Positions 28,866-37,753 of a stretch of DNA of 64,000 nucleotides are shown here, in pieces (position 1 is the first letter of the stretch; the number at the start of each line of letters is the position of its first letter). The DNA is taken from assembly GCF_900110275.1 (NCBI RefSeq), contig NZ_FODC01000001.1:1403198-1467197 (forward strand), read 5' to 3'. The notes under the pieces are model-generated. The model was not told where the DNA came from. It saw only the letters and a list, made by a program, of their open reading frames with translations, and made no database searches. The position numbers were made by a program, and so were the translations under genes. The DNA comes from Duganella sp. CF517. GTDB lineage: Bacteria; Pseudomonadota; Gammaproteobacteria; Burkholderiales; Burkholderiaceae_D.

Positions 28866-29171
28866 CTAAATTGAGCTGTCTGGGACAGCACTAAAATCAA
28901 TGATGTGAAACACCAGGCTTTTGCTGTTGCGTGTCTTCTTGTTGATAAAACCGGTGAACTGATACACCCCGCCCAGTGGCGCCTGGCTGAAGCGGCCCGA
29001 GATCTCGCCCGCGGCGACCGCGGAAATCTCAAACTCGCTCAACCGGGCGATGCCCGCCTCCATCTGCTGCGACCGGTGCTGGAGTACAGCGTTCACGATC
29101 GGCATGCCGGCCGGGGTGTAGCGCAAGGCGTCCCGTTCGGCGATCAAGGCAATGAATTGGCTTTGATTCAC
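28866..29171 (-). CDS. priB: Primosomal replication protein N (PriB)
   Basis: A 101-residue single-strand DNA-binding OB-fold protein of the replication restart primosome. AERDALRYTPAGMPIVNAVLQHRSQQ and GGVYQFTGFINKKTRNSKSLVFHI are the family core. GTG 29171 is taken as the start because it gives the standard N-terminus just before the first OB strand; a TTG at 29201, directly after the rpsF stop, would add ten residues. Placed between rpsF and rpsR, its conserved location. Confidence 0.88.
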   Translation of the reverse strand: MNQSQFIALIAERDALRYTPAGMPIVNAVLQHRSQQMEAGIARLSEFEISAVAAGEISGRFSQAPLGGVYQFTGFINKKTRNSKSLVFHIIDFSAVPDSSI

Positions 29172-29201
29172 TGGAGCTGTGTCAGCTCGGTTTTGCAACA
29201 A

Positions 29202-29594
29202 TTAGGCCGCAGGAGCGGCGGCAACAGGAGCTGCTGGGGCTTCGGTGCGATGCGATTTCGCTGCATCTTCACGTTGTACCGACTTCATCATCGGCGAAGG
29301 AGCGGTTTCCGCTTTCTTCATCTTGACGGTCAGGTGACGCAGCACGGCATCATTGAATTTGAAGGCGGTTTCCAGCTCGACCAGGGTCTCGTTGTCGCAT
29401 TCGATGTTCAGGCAGATGTAGTGTGCTTTAGCCAGTTTCTGGATCGAGTAAGCCATCTGACGACGGCCCCAATCTTCAACACGGTGCACGGCGCCGCCGC
29501 GGGTCGTTACGGTGGTCTTGTAACGTTCGATCATGGCGGGCACTTGCTCGCTCTGGTCCGGATGGACGATAAATACTATTTCATAGTGACGCAT
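29202..29594 (-). CDS. rpsF: 30S ribosomal protein S6
   Basis: A 130-residue S6: [17 protein letters not shown] start, [21 protein letters not shown] and [19 protein letters not shown]-terminal tail rich in Ala, Pro and Glu follows residue 100, common in this group. The start at 29594 is the conserved MRHYE; an in-frame upstream Met at 29630 lacks family similarity. First gene of the operon; promoter expected in 29595-29750. Confidence 0.97.
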   Translation of the reverse strand: MRHYEIVFIVHPDQSEQVPAMIERYKTTVTTRGGAVHRVEDWGRRQMAYSIQKLAKAHYICLNIECDNETLVELETAFKFNDAVLRHLTVKMKKAETAPSPMMKSVQREDAAKSHRTEAPAAPVAAAPAA

Positions 29595-29755
29595 GCAAAC
29601 TCCCTTAAGGACTGTGAAAATATAGCCCACCCTGGCGTCAAGACAGGTGTGGGAAGAGGTAAGCCCGCGACTATATCAGCTTTTTGGATGGAAATCTACC
29701 CCCTTGCCGGCCCCGCGACAGTGCTAACATCTTGTGAAACCAACAGGATTCCGAT

Positions 29756-32464
29756 ATGCCACCTACCCGCGCGCTGTCCCCTTTGCTGTTTTCCCTCTTC
29801 ATCGCCGCCGCACTCGCCGCCGAGGGCCCCGCCCCCGCGGCAGCGGCCACCGCAGCCAGCCATCCCGACGTCGCCACCAAGGCCTACAGCACCAGGCAGT
29901 TCCTGCTGGCCCTGCGTACCGACACCCAGACCTTGGCGCGGCTCGATCCGGTCGCCGATCCCAGCTTCGACTTCACGCCGGGCCCGAGGGAGGCCGAGCG
30001 CCAGTACGACGGCTACGCCCACATCGGCGACCTCAACCTGCGACTGCGCAACGGCGGCGCCGGCGCCTGGCGGGAATTCTCCTCGTCGTCGGCGCGCCAG
30101 CCGATCAAGCCGCTGGCGGCCGGCGGCAAGGTCCTGGCGGCGGCCGACATCACGGCCACGATGGGCAAAGACCTGCCGCTGACGGTGGAGCGGCGCTGGC
30201 TCAACGAGGGCGGCGCGCTGGTGCTGCGGTTTACCTTGATTAACAACGCCAACGCGCCGGTGGAGATCGGCGGCCTCGGCATGCCGATGGTGTTCGACAA
30301 CATCATCACCGACCGCACCTTGGAGCAGGCCCACGCCAGCGCCAGTTTCGCCGATCCTTATATAGGCCGCGACGCCGGCTACGTGCAGGTGACGCGCCTG
30401 AACGGCCAGGGCCCGGCGCTGATCGTCACGCCGGACGGGCGCACGCCGCTCGAAGCGTGGCGCCCGCTGACCGACCGCAGTCCGCGCGCGCAAACGTCGG
30501 AGGGCTTCTACGACTGGACCGTGGCGAGCAAGGCCTACGCCGAGAACGAGTGGAAAAACGCCGGCGAACAATGGAACGCGCCGACCAGCATCACCCTGGA
30601 AGCGGGGGCGCGGCGCGACATCGGCGTGCGCTTCGCCACCGCGCCGTCGATCCGCGCCATCGAGGCCGCGCTGATCGCGCAAAAACGGCCGGTCGCGGTC
30701 GGCATCCCCGGCTACGTGGTGCCAACCGACCTGGAGGCGACCTTGTTCCTCAAGAGTCCGCAAAAAGTCGTCGGCATCACCAGTTACCCGGAGAACGCGC
30801 TGGCCGTCACGCCCGACAAGTCCAGCGCCAAAGGCTGGGCGCGCTACACGGTGCGCGCCAACGGCTGGGGACCGGCGCGCCTGTCGATCGCCTACGCCGA
30901 CGGCGGCGTGCAAACGGTCAGCTACTTCGTCACCAAGCCGCTGGAGCAGGCGGTGGCCGACCTCGGCAAGTTCTCCACCACGCAGCAATGGTTCGACGAC
31001 AAGAAAGATCCGTTCAAGCGCGCGCCGGCCATCCTCACCTACGACCGCGACGCCAAGCGCATCGTCACCGACGACCCGCGAGTATGGATCTCCGGCATGA
31101 GCGACGAGGGTGGCGGCGGCAGTTGGGTCGCGGCCATCAGCAAGCAGCTCGACAATCCAGATCCCGCCGAAGTGGCCAAGCTGGAACGGCTGGTCAACGA
31201 AACGGTGGTCGGCAAGTTGCAGGTGGCCGACGGCCCGCAAGCCGGCGCCGTGCGCAAAAGCCTGTTCTATTACGACCCGAAATCCTTCCCGTCCTACTAC
31301 AACCAGAAGGCCAACTGGGGCACCTGGGCCTCGTGGACCAAGAAGGACGCCGACGACCTGGGCCGCGCTTACAACTATCCGCACGTGGCCATCGGCCATT
31401 GGGTGCTGTACCGGCTGGCGCGCAACCACGTCGGCCTGGTCACCGCGCACGACTGGCGCTGGTATCTGAACAAGGCCTACCAGACCACGGTGGCGATGGT
31501 GCGCGACGCGCCCGAGTGCGCGCAGTTCGGCCTGATGGAGGGCGACGTCTTCGTCGACATCCTGAAAGACCTGCAACGCGAAGGCATGACGGCCGAGGCG
31601 ACCGACATGGAAGCCATGATGAAGCGGCGCGCCGACCACTGGCGCACCTTGGCCTACCCGTTCGGCAGCGAGATGGCGTGGGATTCGACCGGCCAGGCCG
31701 AGGTGTACGCGTGGATGCGCCACTTCGGCTACGCCAAGCAGGCCGACATCACGCGCGAAGTGATCCTCGGCTACGATCCGGCGATGCCGAGCTGGGGCTA
31801 CAACGGCAACGCCCGCCGCTACTGGGACTTCCTGTACGGCGGCAAGACCGCGCGCATCGAACGCCAGATCCACCACTACGGCTCGACGTTGAACGCGGTG
31901 CCGCTGTTCGACGCCTACCGCGCCAACCCAAGCGACCTGCACCTGCTGCGCGTGGCCTACGGCGGCCTGTTGGGCGGCATCACCAACATCGACCGCGACG
32001 GCTTTTCGTCGGCCGCCTTCCACGCCTGGCCCGACATGATGCGCTGGGACGCCTACAGCGGCGACTACGGCATGGGCTTCTACGGCCACGCCTACGCCAG
32101 CGCGACCTATGTACTGAAAGACCCGACCTTCGGCTGGCTCAGTTTCGGCGGCAACATGAAAGTGGCTAATAATGGCGTGGTCCAGATCACGCCCAAGGAC
32201 AGCGCGCGCACGCGCCTGTTCGTGGCGCCGGCGCGCGCCTGGATCACCCTCGAGGCGGGCAAGATCGACAGCGCGGCCTACGACCCGAAAAGCCGCGCCA
32301 TCACCTTGGAGCTGGCGGCCGCCACCGCGGCGACGCCGGCGGCCCGGCTGCTGGTCGAGAGTCCGGGCGGCAAATTCAAACCGCAGGGGCTGGTCGCCGA
32401 GCGTGGCGGCTACCGGATTCCGCTGACGGCCAGCACCACGCGCGTGCTGTTGAAGCCACGATGA
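29756..32464 (+). CDS. Large secreted DUF5695-type protein, probable carbohydrate enzyme
   Basis: A 902-residue protein with a signal peptide (about 1-22, LLFSLFIAAALAAEG). The N-terminal 400 residues are beta-rich. The middle part (about 470-770) is rich in Trp, Tyr, His and Asp (NWGTWASWTKKD, HDWRWYLNKAYQTT, EMAWDSTGQAEVY, PSWGYNGNARRYWDF) and looks like an alpha/alpha-barrel. The end is beta-rich again. This layout recalls glycoside hydrolases and matches what I remember of DUF5695 proteins, but substrate and activity are unknown. The ribosome-binding site is weak. It stands alone between the divergent rpsF operon and lexA. Confidence 0.7.
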   Translation: MPPTRALSPLLFSLFIAAALAAEGPAPAAAATAASHPDVATKAYSTRQFLLALRTDTQTLARLDPVADPSFDFTPGPREAERQYDGYAHIGDLNLRLRNGGAGAWREFSSSSARQPIKPLAAGGKVLAAADITATMGKDLPLTVERRWLNEGGALVLRFTLINNANAPVEIGGLGMPMVFDNIITDRTLEQAHASASFADPYIGRDAGYVQVTRLNGQGPALIVTPDGRTPLEAWRPLTDRSPRAQTSEGFYDWTVASKAYAENEWKNAGEQWNAPTSITLEAGARRDIGVRFATAPSIRAIEAALIAQKRPVAVGIPGYVVPTDLEATLFLKSPQKVVGITSYPENALAVTPDKSSAKGWARYTVRANGWGPARLSIAYADGGVQTVSYFVTKPLEQAVADLGKFSTTQQWFDDKKDPFKRAPAILTYDRDAKRIVTDDPRVWISGMSDEGGGGSWVAAISKQLDNPDPAEVAKLERLVNETVVGKLQVADGPQAGAVRKSLFYYDPKSFPSYYNQKANWGTWASWTKKDADDLGRAYNYPHVAIGHWVLYRLARNHVGLVTAHDWRWYLNKAYQTTVAMVRDAPECAQFGLMEGDVFVDILKDLQREGMTAEATDMEAMMKRRADHWRTLAYPFGSEMAWDSTGQAEVYAWMRHFGYAKQADITREVILGYDPAMPSWGYNGNARRYWDFLYGGKTARIERQIHHYGSTLNAVPLFDAYRANPSDLHLLRVAYGGLLGGITNIDRDGFSSAAFHAWPDMMRWDAYSGDYGMGFYGHAYASATYVLKDPTFGWLSFGGNMKVANNGVVQITPKDSARTRLFVAPARAWITLEAGKIDSAAYDPKSRAITLELAAATAATPAARLLVESPGGKFKPQGLVAERGGYRIPLTASTTRVLLKPR

Positions 32465-32534
32465 GGGTGGTTGAACGAACTTTTTTCATTTTATTTCGCT
32501 GAACACAACAAATTTCCTTGCATTGCGAGCCATA

Positions 32535-32550
32535 CTGTACAAAAATACAG
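32535..32550. promoter_or_regulatory. LexA (SOS) box 1
   Basis: CTGTACAAAAATACAG is a perfect match to CTGT-N8-ACAG, the LexA operator. It lies 32 bases before the lexA start codon and would allow autorepression. Confidence 0.92.
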
Positions 32551-32551
32551 A

Positions 32552-32567
32552 CTGTCTATATACACAG
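32552..32567. promoter_or_regulatory. LexA (SOS) box 2
   Basis: CTGTCTATATACACAG is a second perfect CTGT-N8-ACAG operator. It is offset 17 bases from the first, so two dimers would sit side by side; it covers an AT-rich TATATA that may be part of the promoter. Confidence 0.92.
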
Positions 32568-32581
32568 GCCCAACCGCACTC

Positions 32582-33220
32582 ATGATCAAGCTCACAGCAC
32601 GTCAGGAACAAATTCTCAATCTGATCAAGGATGCCATCGAAAACACCGGCTTCCCGCCGACGCGCGCCGAGATCGCCAACGAGCTGGGCTTCAAATCCGC
32701 CAACGCGGCCGAGGAGCACCTGCAGGCGCTGGCGCGCAAGGGCGCCATCGAAATCGCCGCCGGCACCTCGCGCGGCATTCGTTTGCTGGGCGTGCACGCC
32801 GAGCCGGCCACGCCGAAGGCGCCGGTGTCGCTGATGATGTCGTTGCCGTTGATCGGCCGCGTGGCCGCCGGCTCGCCGATCCTGGCGCAGGAAAACCTGG
32901 AGGCGAGCTACAGCGTCGACCCGGCGATGTTCTCGTCCAAGCCCGACTACCTGCTCAAGGTGCGCGGCGAATCGATGCGCGACGCCGGCATCATGGACGG
33001 CGACCTGCTGGCGGTCAAAAAAGTCGACAGCGCCAAGAACGGCCAGATCGTCGTCGCCAGGATCGGCAACGACGTCACGGTCAAGCGCTACCGCAAGACC
33101 GGCACCCTGGTCGAACTGCTGCCGGAGAACCCCGACTTCAAGATCATCAAGGTCGATCCGGAGGCGGACGAGTTCGCACTGGAAGGCCTGGCGGTCGGGC
33201 TGATGCGCAGCTGGCACTAA
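32582..33220 (+). CDS. lexA: SOS repressor LexA
   Basis: A 212-residue repressor/autoprotease. The winged-helix DNA-binding domain ([44 protein letters not shown]) is followed by the self-cleavage site Ala-Gly in GRVAAGSPI, the catalytic Ser in [11 protein letters not shown], and the Lys in [17 protein letters not shown]. The start ATG 32582 begins the conserved MIKLTARQ; the two SOS boxes upstream confirm it. No sulA/imuAB-type gene follows. Confidence 0.97.
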   Translation: MIKLTARQEQILNLIKDAIENTGFPPTRAEIANELGFKSANAAEEHLQALARKGAIEIAAGTSRGIRLLGVHAEPATPKAPVSLMMSLPLIGRVAAGSPILAQENLEASYSVDPAMFSSKPDYLLKVRGESMRDAGIMDGDLLAVKKVDSAKNGQIVVARIGNDVTVKRYRKTGTLVELLPENPDFKIIKVDPEADEFALEGLAVGLMRSWH

Positions 33221-33270
33221 GCCAGGGCCGCGACCGGACCCGGAGACACGATGCAAGTGTCTCCGTTGTG

Positions 33271-34515
33271 TTAGCAGCCTTCCAGCGCGCAGGCGAAGTC
33301 GTCCAGCAGGTCGTCGCTGTCTTCGATGCCGACCGAGACCCGGATCAGCGATTCGGCAATGCCCATCGATGCGCGCCGCTCGGCGCCCATCTCGTAGAAG
33401 ATCGTGTGCGCGACCGGAATCACCAGGGTGCGCGTGTCCCCCAGGTTGGATGCCGGAATCGCCAGCTTGAGCCGGTTCAGGAAGTCGAAGCAGTCGATCC
33501 CATCCTTCAATTCAAAACTGAGCAGCGAACCGTGCTTGCGGAACAGCTCGCTCGAGATGCCGTGCTGCGGATGCGATGCCAGCCCGGGGTAGTACACCGC
33601 CGCCACGCGCTCGTCCGCTTCCAGCATCCGCGCCAGCGCCAGCGCATTGGCACTGGTGCGCTCCATGCGCAGCGCCAAGGTTTCGGCGCCGACGGCGATG
33701 TGGTGCGCCGCCTCCGGCCCCAGCGAGGCGCCGAAGTCGCGCAGCCCCTTGGCGCGGATCTGCGCCAGCCCCCATTGCAGCGGCGCGGCCTTCTTGTAGT
33801 TCTCGTAGATATTCGGGAATTGGGTCCAGTCGTATTCGCCGGTGTCGGTCAGGCTGCCGCCCAGCGCGTTGCCGTGGCCGCCGATCGATTTGGTCAGCGC
33901 GTTGATCACCAGCCCGGCGCCGACCGATTTCGGCCGGAACAGGTATGGCGTGGTCATCGTGTTGTCGACGATGTACAGGATGCCGCGCGCCTTGCACAAT
34001 TCGCCGATGCGCTTCAAGTCCGCCACCTGCGTGCGCGGGTTGGCGATGGTTTCGACGAACACCACGCGCGTCCGTTCCGTGATCGCGGCTTCGACATTGG
34101 CGACGTCGGTGGCGTCGACGAACGAGACGCCGACGCCCTGCGCCATCGTGGTCTGCCACAGGCTGTTGGTGTTACCGAACAGGAAGGCCGACGAGACGAC
34201 GTGGTCGCCCGCGCGAAGCAGCGCCTGGAACACGGCGCCGATCGCGCCCATGCCGGTGGCGAAGCACAAGGTGCCGACGCCCTGCTCCATCTTGTTGACC
34301 TTGTCCTCGAGCGCGGAGATGGTCGGGTTGCCCTGGCGGCCGTAGCGGAAGCCCGGCTCCTTGCCCTGGAACACCGACGCCAGCTGGCGCGCGTCGCCGT
34401 AGCCGAAGGCGACCGAGGTGTGGATCGGCTTGTGCAGCGAGCCGTGCTCGATGCCCTTCAGGCGGTCGTTGTGCAGGATGGTGGTGGTGAAACCGTAGTT
34501 CTTCTTATCGTTCAT
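33271..34515 (-). CDS. metZ: PLP-dependent sulfhydrylase (MetZ-like)
   Basis: A 414-residue Cys/Met metabolism PLP enzyme. The PLP Lys lies in NALTKSIGGHGNALGG, with the usual FATGMGAIGAVFQALLRAGDHVV and YIVDNTMTTPYLFRP. Position after purF is the usual place for metZ, O-succinylhomoserine sulfhydrylase, in betaproteobacteria, and the C-terminal region (LVIPVAHTIFYEMGAERRASMGI) fits that clade or related O-acetylhomoserine and methionine gamma-lyase enzymes. The gene has no clear ribosome-binding site, and a terminator ends 15 bases before its ATG. Confidence 0.8.
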   Translation of the reverse strand: MNDKKNYGFTTTILHNDRLKGIEHGSLHKPIHTSVAFGYGDARQLASVFQGKEPGFRYGRQGNPTISALEDKVNKMEQGVGTLCFATGMGAIGAVFQALLRAGDHVVSSAFLFGNTNSLWQTTMAQGVGVSFVDATDVANVEAAITERTRVVFVETIANPRTQVADLKRIGELCKARGILYIVDNTMTTPYLFRPKSVGAGLVINALTKSIGGHGNALGGSLTDTGEYDWTQFPNIYENYKKAAPLQWGLAQIRAKGLRDFGASLGPEAAHHIAVGAETLALRMERTSANALALARMLEADERVAAVYYPGLASHPQHGISSELFRKHGSLLSFELKDGIDCFDFLNRLKLAIPASNLGDTRTLVIPVAHTIFYEMGAERRASMGIAESLIRVSVGIEDSDDLLDDFACALEGC

Positions 34516-34529
34516 ATGCTTGGATGGTC

Positions 34530-34564
34530 AAAAAAAAAGCCCGGTACGGCGAACCGTACCGGGC
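34530..34564 (-). terminator. Terminator between purF and metZ
   Basis: GCCCGGTACGG-CGAA-CCGTACCGGGC, an 11-base perfect stem with a tetraloop, followed on the minus strand by nine U. It lies just after the purF stop and only 15 bases before the metZ start, leaving almost no room for a promoter between them. Confidence 0.92.
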
Positions 34565-34570
34565 GCGACA

Positions 34571-36097
34571 TCAGCCTTCGGCGGTCGCGAGATTCAGATT
34601 CAGTTGCGAGCGGCCGGCGTCCTCGTGGGTCGTCTTGGCCTTCGGGTGGTGGCGCGCGTACTCCAGCTTGTCGAGGTATTCCTTCGACACGTCGCCGGTG
34701 ACGTAGACGCCGTCGAAGCACGACGCCTCGAAGTTCTTCAGCTCCGGGTTGACATCGGAGATGGCGCGCTTCAACGACTCGATGTCCTGGTACACCAGGT
34801 GGTCGGCGGTGATTTCGCGGCACACTTCCTCGGTGGTGCGGCCGTAGGCGATCAGCTCGTCGCGGGTCGGCATGTCGATGCCGTACACGTTCGGGTAGAT
34901 CACCGGCGGCGCGGCCGAGGCGAAGATCACTTTCTTGGCGCCCGCTTCGCGCGCCATCTGCACGATCTCGCGGCTGGTGGTGCCGCGCACGATCGAGTCG
35001 TCGACCAGCAGCACGACCTTGTCCTTGAATTCGGAGGCGATCGCGTTCAGCTTCTGGCGCACCGATTTCTTGCGCGCGGCCTGGCCCGGCATGATGAAGG
35101 TGCGGCCGATGTAGCGGTTCTTGATGAAGCCTTCGCGGTACTCGACGTTGAGCGCCAGCGCCAGCTGGATCGCGGCCGGACGCGACGAATCGGGAATCGG
35201 CATGACGACATCGATCTCGCCGTCCTTGAATTCGCGCTTGATCTTCTCGGCCAGGTACTCGCCCATTTTCAGGCGGGTGGCGTAGACCGAGGCGCCGTCG
35301 ATGACGGAGTCCGGACGGGCCAGGTAGACGAATTCGAACACGCACGGGTTGAGCGACGGATTGTCGGCGCACTGGCGGCTGTGCAGCTGCATGTCGGCGT
35401 CGACGAAGATGCACTCGCCCGGCGCGACGTCGCGCAGGAAGCGGAAGCCCATGCCTTCGAGCGCCACCGATTCGGAGGCGACCAGGTACTCGGCGCCCTG
35501 CTCGGTTTCGTTGATGCCCAGGCACAGCGGACGGATGCCGAACGGATCGCGGAAGGCCAGCAGGCCGACGCCGGCGATCTGCGCGACGGCGGCGTAGCCG
35601 CCCTTGACGCGGCGGTGCAGCACGGTGACGGCGTCGAAGATGGTGTCGGCGTCGATCGAGATGCCGGTGGTGGCCATGTGGATTTCATGGGCCAGCACGT
35701 TGAGCAGCACTTCCGAATCGGAGTCGGTGTTGATGTGGCGGCGGTCGTTCTTGAACATCTCTTGCTTGAGCTGTTCCCAGTTGGTCAGGTTGCCGTTGTG
35801 CGCCAGCGTGATGCCGAACGGGGCGTTGACGTAGAACGGCTGCGCCTCTTCCTCGCTCGACGAGCCGGCGGTCGGATAGCGGCAGTGGCCGATGCCCGAG
35901 TTGCCTTGCAGGGTGCGCATGTTGCGGGTGCGGAAAACGTCACGCACCAGGCCGTTGGCCTTGTGCATGGCGAACATGCTGCTGTGATTGGTCGCGATAC
36001 CCGCTGCATCCTGGCCGCGATGCTGCAACAGCAGCAAGGCGTCATACAGCAGTTGATTGACAGGTTGATGGGAAACGACGCCGACGATGCCACACAT
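34571..36097 (-). CDS. purF: Amidophosphoribosyltransferase PurF
   Basis: A 508-residue enzyme for the first step of purine synthesis (PRPP + glutamine to phosphoribosylamine). The glutaminase nucleophile is Cys2 in MCGIVGVV, followed by [10 protein letters not shown] and [11 protein letters not shown]. The PRPP-binding loop is [18 protein letters not shown]. Start at the conserved MCGIVG. It follows cvpA in the usual order. Confidence 0.97.
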   Translation of the reverse strand: MCGIVGVVSHQPVNQLLYDALLLLQHRGQDAAGIATNHSSMFAMHKANGLVRDVFRTRNMRTLQGNSGIGHCRYPTAGSSSEEEAQPFYVNAPFGITLAHNGNLTNWEQLKQEMFKNDRRHINTDSDSEVLLNVLAHEIHMATTGISIDADTIFDAVTVLHRRVKGGYAAVAQIAGVGLLAFRDPFGIRPLCLGINETEQGAEYLVASESVALEGMGFRFLRDVAPGECIFVDADMQLHSRQCADNPSLNPCVFEFVYLARPDSVIDGASVYATRLKMGEYLAEKIKREFKDGEIDVVMPIPDSSRPAAIQLALALNVEYREGFIKNRYIGRTFIMPGQAARKKSVRQKLNAIASEFKDKVVLLVDDSIVRGTTSREIVQMAREAGAKKVIFASAAPPVIYPNVYGIDMPTRDELIAYGRTTEEVCREITADHLVYQDIESLKRAISDVNPELKNFEASCFDGVYVTGDVSKEYLDKLEYARHHPKAKTTHEDAGRSQLNLNLATAEG

Positions 36098-36171
36098 GAT
36101 GGTGCTCCTGGACTGGGTAATACAGATTAAAGACGCAGATTAAAGACGCAGATTAAAAACGGTGATGCAAT

Positions 36172-36660
36172 TCAAAAGTTCACATGCTGCGCCATCGCAG
36201 CGGGAAGGAAGGTCTTGACGAGCCGGGCGCCGGTCTCGGCATACGGGCTGAGCAGCGCCTCCTTCCAGAAATCCTGTTGTGGGAGCGACGTCATCCCACA
36301 CAAGATGACGGCGGTCAGCACGATTACAAGGCCCCGGCCGACGCCGAACACGGCGCCGAGCAGGCGGTCGAACAGGCTCAGGCCGCCCGCGTCGAGCAAG
36401 GCGCCCAGCGCCATGGCCAGCAAGCCCATCAAAATGCGCACGCCGATGAACAGGGCGATGAAGGCCAGGATCAGGCGCAACACCTCGCCCGGCACCACGG
36501 CCGGCAACATCACGGCCAGCGCGGCGGCGTAGGCGTTGGCCACGACGAAGGCGACCACCCAGCCGGCCAGCGACAGCACTTCCTTGACCAGCCCGCGCAG
36601 CATGCTGATGATGACCGACGTGACCATCACGAAGATCACCAGATAATCGAAAATCGTCAC
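36172..36660 (-). CDS. cvpA: CvpA-family membrane protein
   Basis: A 162-residue inner-membrane protein with four hydrophobic helices (FDYLVIFVMVTSVIISMLRG, VVAFVVANAYAAALAVML and two more). CvpA is required for colicin V production in E. coli and affects envelope homeostasis; its molecular role is unsettled. Conserved location before purF, 15 bases after the SPOR gene. Confidence 0.93.
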   Translation of the reverse strand: MTIFDYLVIFVMVTSVIISMLRGLVKEVLSLAGWVVAFVVANAYAAALAVMLPAVVPGEVLRLILAFIALFIGVRILMGLLAMALGALLDAGGLSLFDRLLGAVFGVGRGLVIVLTAVILCGMTSLPQQDFWKEALLSPYAETGARLVKTFLPAAMAQHVNF

Positions 36661-36675
36661 GTCAGGCGGCCTGGA

Positions 36676-37731
36676 TCAAACCGTTTCCAGGCGGCCGCTC
36701 AGGCCCATGCCGCTCAGCTTGGCGCGCACCTTTTCCGCCTCTTCCTTGTTGGTGAACGGCCCCACGCGCACGCGGGTGATCTCGCCGGAAGGCGTTTTCT
36801 GCGTGAAGGAGTTGATGCCGGCGTCCTTCAGCTTCTTGCGCAGCTCGTCCACCTTGCCCTGGTCGCTCAGCGCGGCCACTTGCAGCACGAATTTCTGGCC
36901 GGACTCCGCTGCGGCGGCGGCCGGCTTGGCCGCGCCCTTGCCTTCCAGAATGGCCAGCGCGCGCGCGTCCTCGGACGCCTTGTCGGACGCCGGCTTGGCG
37001 GCCGGTTTGGCGTCGGCCAGCTTGCGCTCGGCATCGGCCTTGGCTTTTGCGTCGGCCTTCGCCTCGGCCAGCTTGCGCTCGGCTTCGCGCTTGCGCTCGG
37101 CCTCCAGCTTGGCCTTGGCCTCGGTCTCCGCCCGGGCCTTGGACTCATGCTCGGCCTTCGCCTTGGCCAGCGCCTCGGCCTTGGCTTCCGCCTTGGCCTT
37201 GGCCTCGGCCTTCAGATCGGCCTGGGCTTCGGCTTCCTGCCGGGCGTTGTCGGCCTTGATGACCTCCTCGGCGGACGGCGCGGCGCGCGCGGCAACGGCG
37301 GCGGTCGCGCCCTTGGCCGGCTTGACGTCGTCGACGATTTCTTCCTTGCTGTCGAGCGCGGCGCTGGCGGGCACGGCGGCGGCGGATGCGCGCACGGCGG
37401 CCGGCTTATCCTTGGCCGGGATCTTGATTTCGATGTCGGACGCGAGCGGACGCGGCTCGGAATCGAGCACCATCGGCAGCCCGACGGCGACGGCCAGCGC
37501 CAGCGCGATGGCGCCGACCAGGCGGCGCCGCGCGCGTTTCTTTTCCGGCAACACCGGGTCGTCCGCCTCGCGGTCCTTGGCGCGGCGCGACTTGGCCGGA
37601 CCGTCGGCCGACGAGGCGCGCTTGGAGCGCGCCCGTTCGGCGACGGCCTGATCATCCGCGCTGGTGTAATAGCCGCTGTCCTGACCGGCGGTCTCTTGCT
37701 TGTTTTTACCGAATTTCGAGAACAAGCCCAT
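36676..37731 (-). CDS. SPOR-domain cell-division protein (DedD-like)
   Basis: A 351-residue bitopic protein. A charged cytoplasmic start (MGLFSKFGKNKQE), one membrane helix (LVGAIALALAVAVGLPMVL, about 100-118), a long Ala/Lys/Glu coiled-coil-like region (about 190-270) and a C-terminal SPOR domain (KFVLQVAALSDQGKVDELR to the end) that binds denuded septal peptidoglycan. The start at 37731 (MGLFSKFG) is the conserved one; an in-frame Met 99 bases further upstream is not. Located between folC and cvpA, as in other Burkholderiales. Confidence 0.93.
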   Translation of the reverse strand: MGLFSKFGKNKQETAGQDSGYYTSADDQAVAERARSKRASSADGPAKSRRAKDREADDPVLPEKKRARRRLVGAIALALAVAVGLPMVLDSEPRPLASDIEIKIPAKDKPAAVRASAAAVPASAALDSKEEIVDDVKPAKGATAAVAARAAPSAEEVIKADNARQEAEAQADLKAEAKAKAEAKAEALAKAKAEHESKARAETEAKAKLEAERKREAERKLAEAKADAKAKADAERKLADAKPAAKPASDKASEDARALAILEGKGAAKPAAAAAESGQKFVLQVAALSDQGKVDELRKKLKDAGINSFTQKTPSGEITRVRVGPFTNKEEAEKVRAKLSGMGLSGRLETV

Positions 37732-37753
37732 GCGTGATTTCAGTCCTGTGCGT

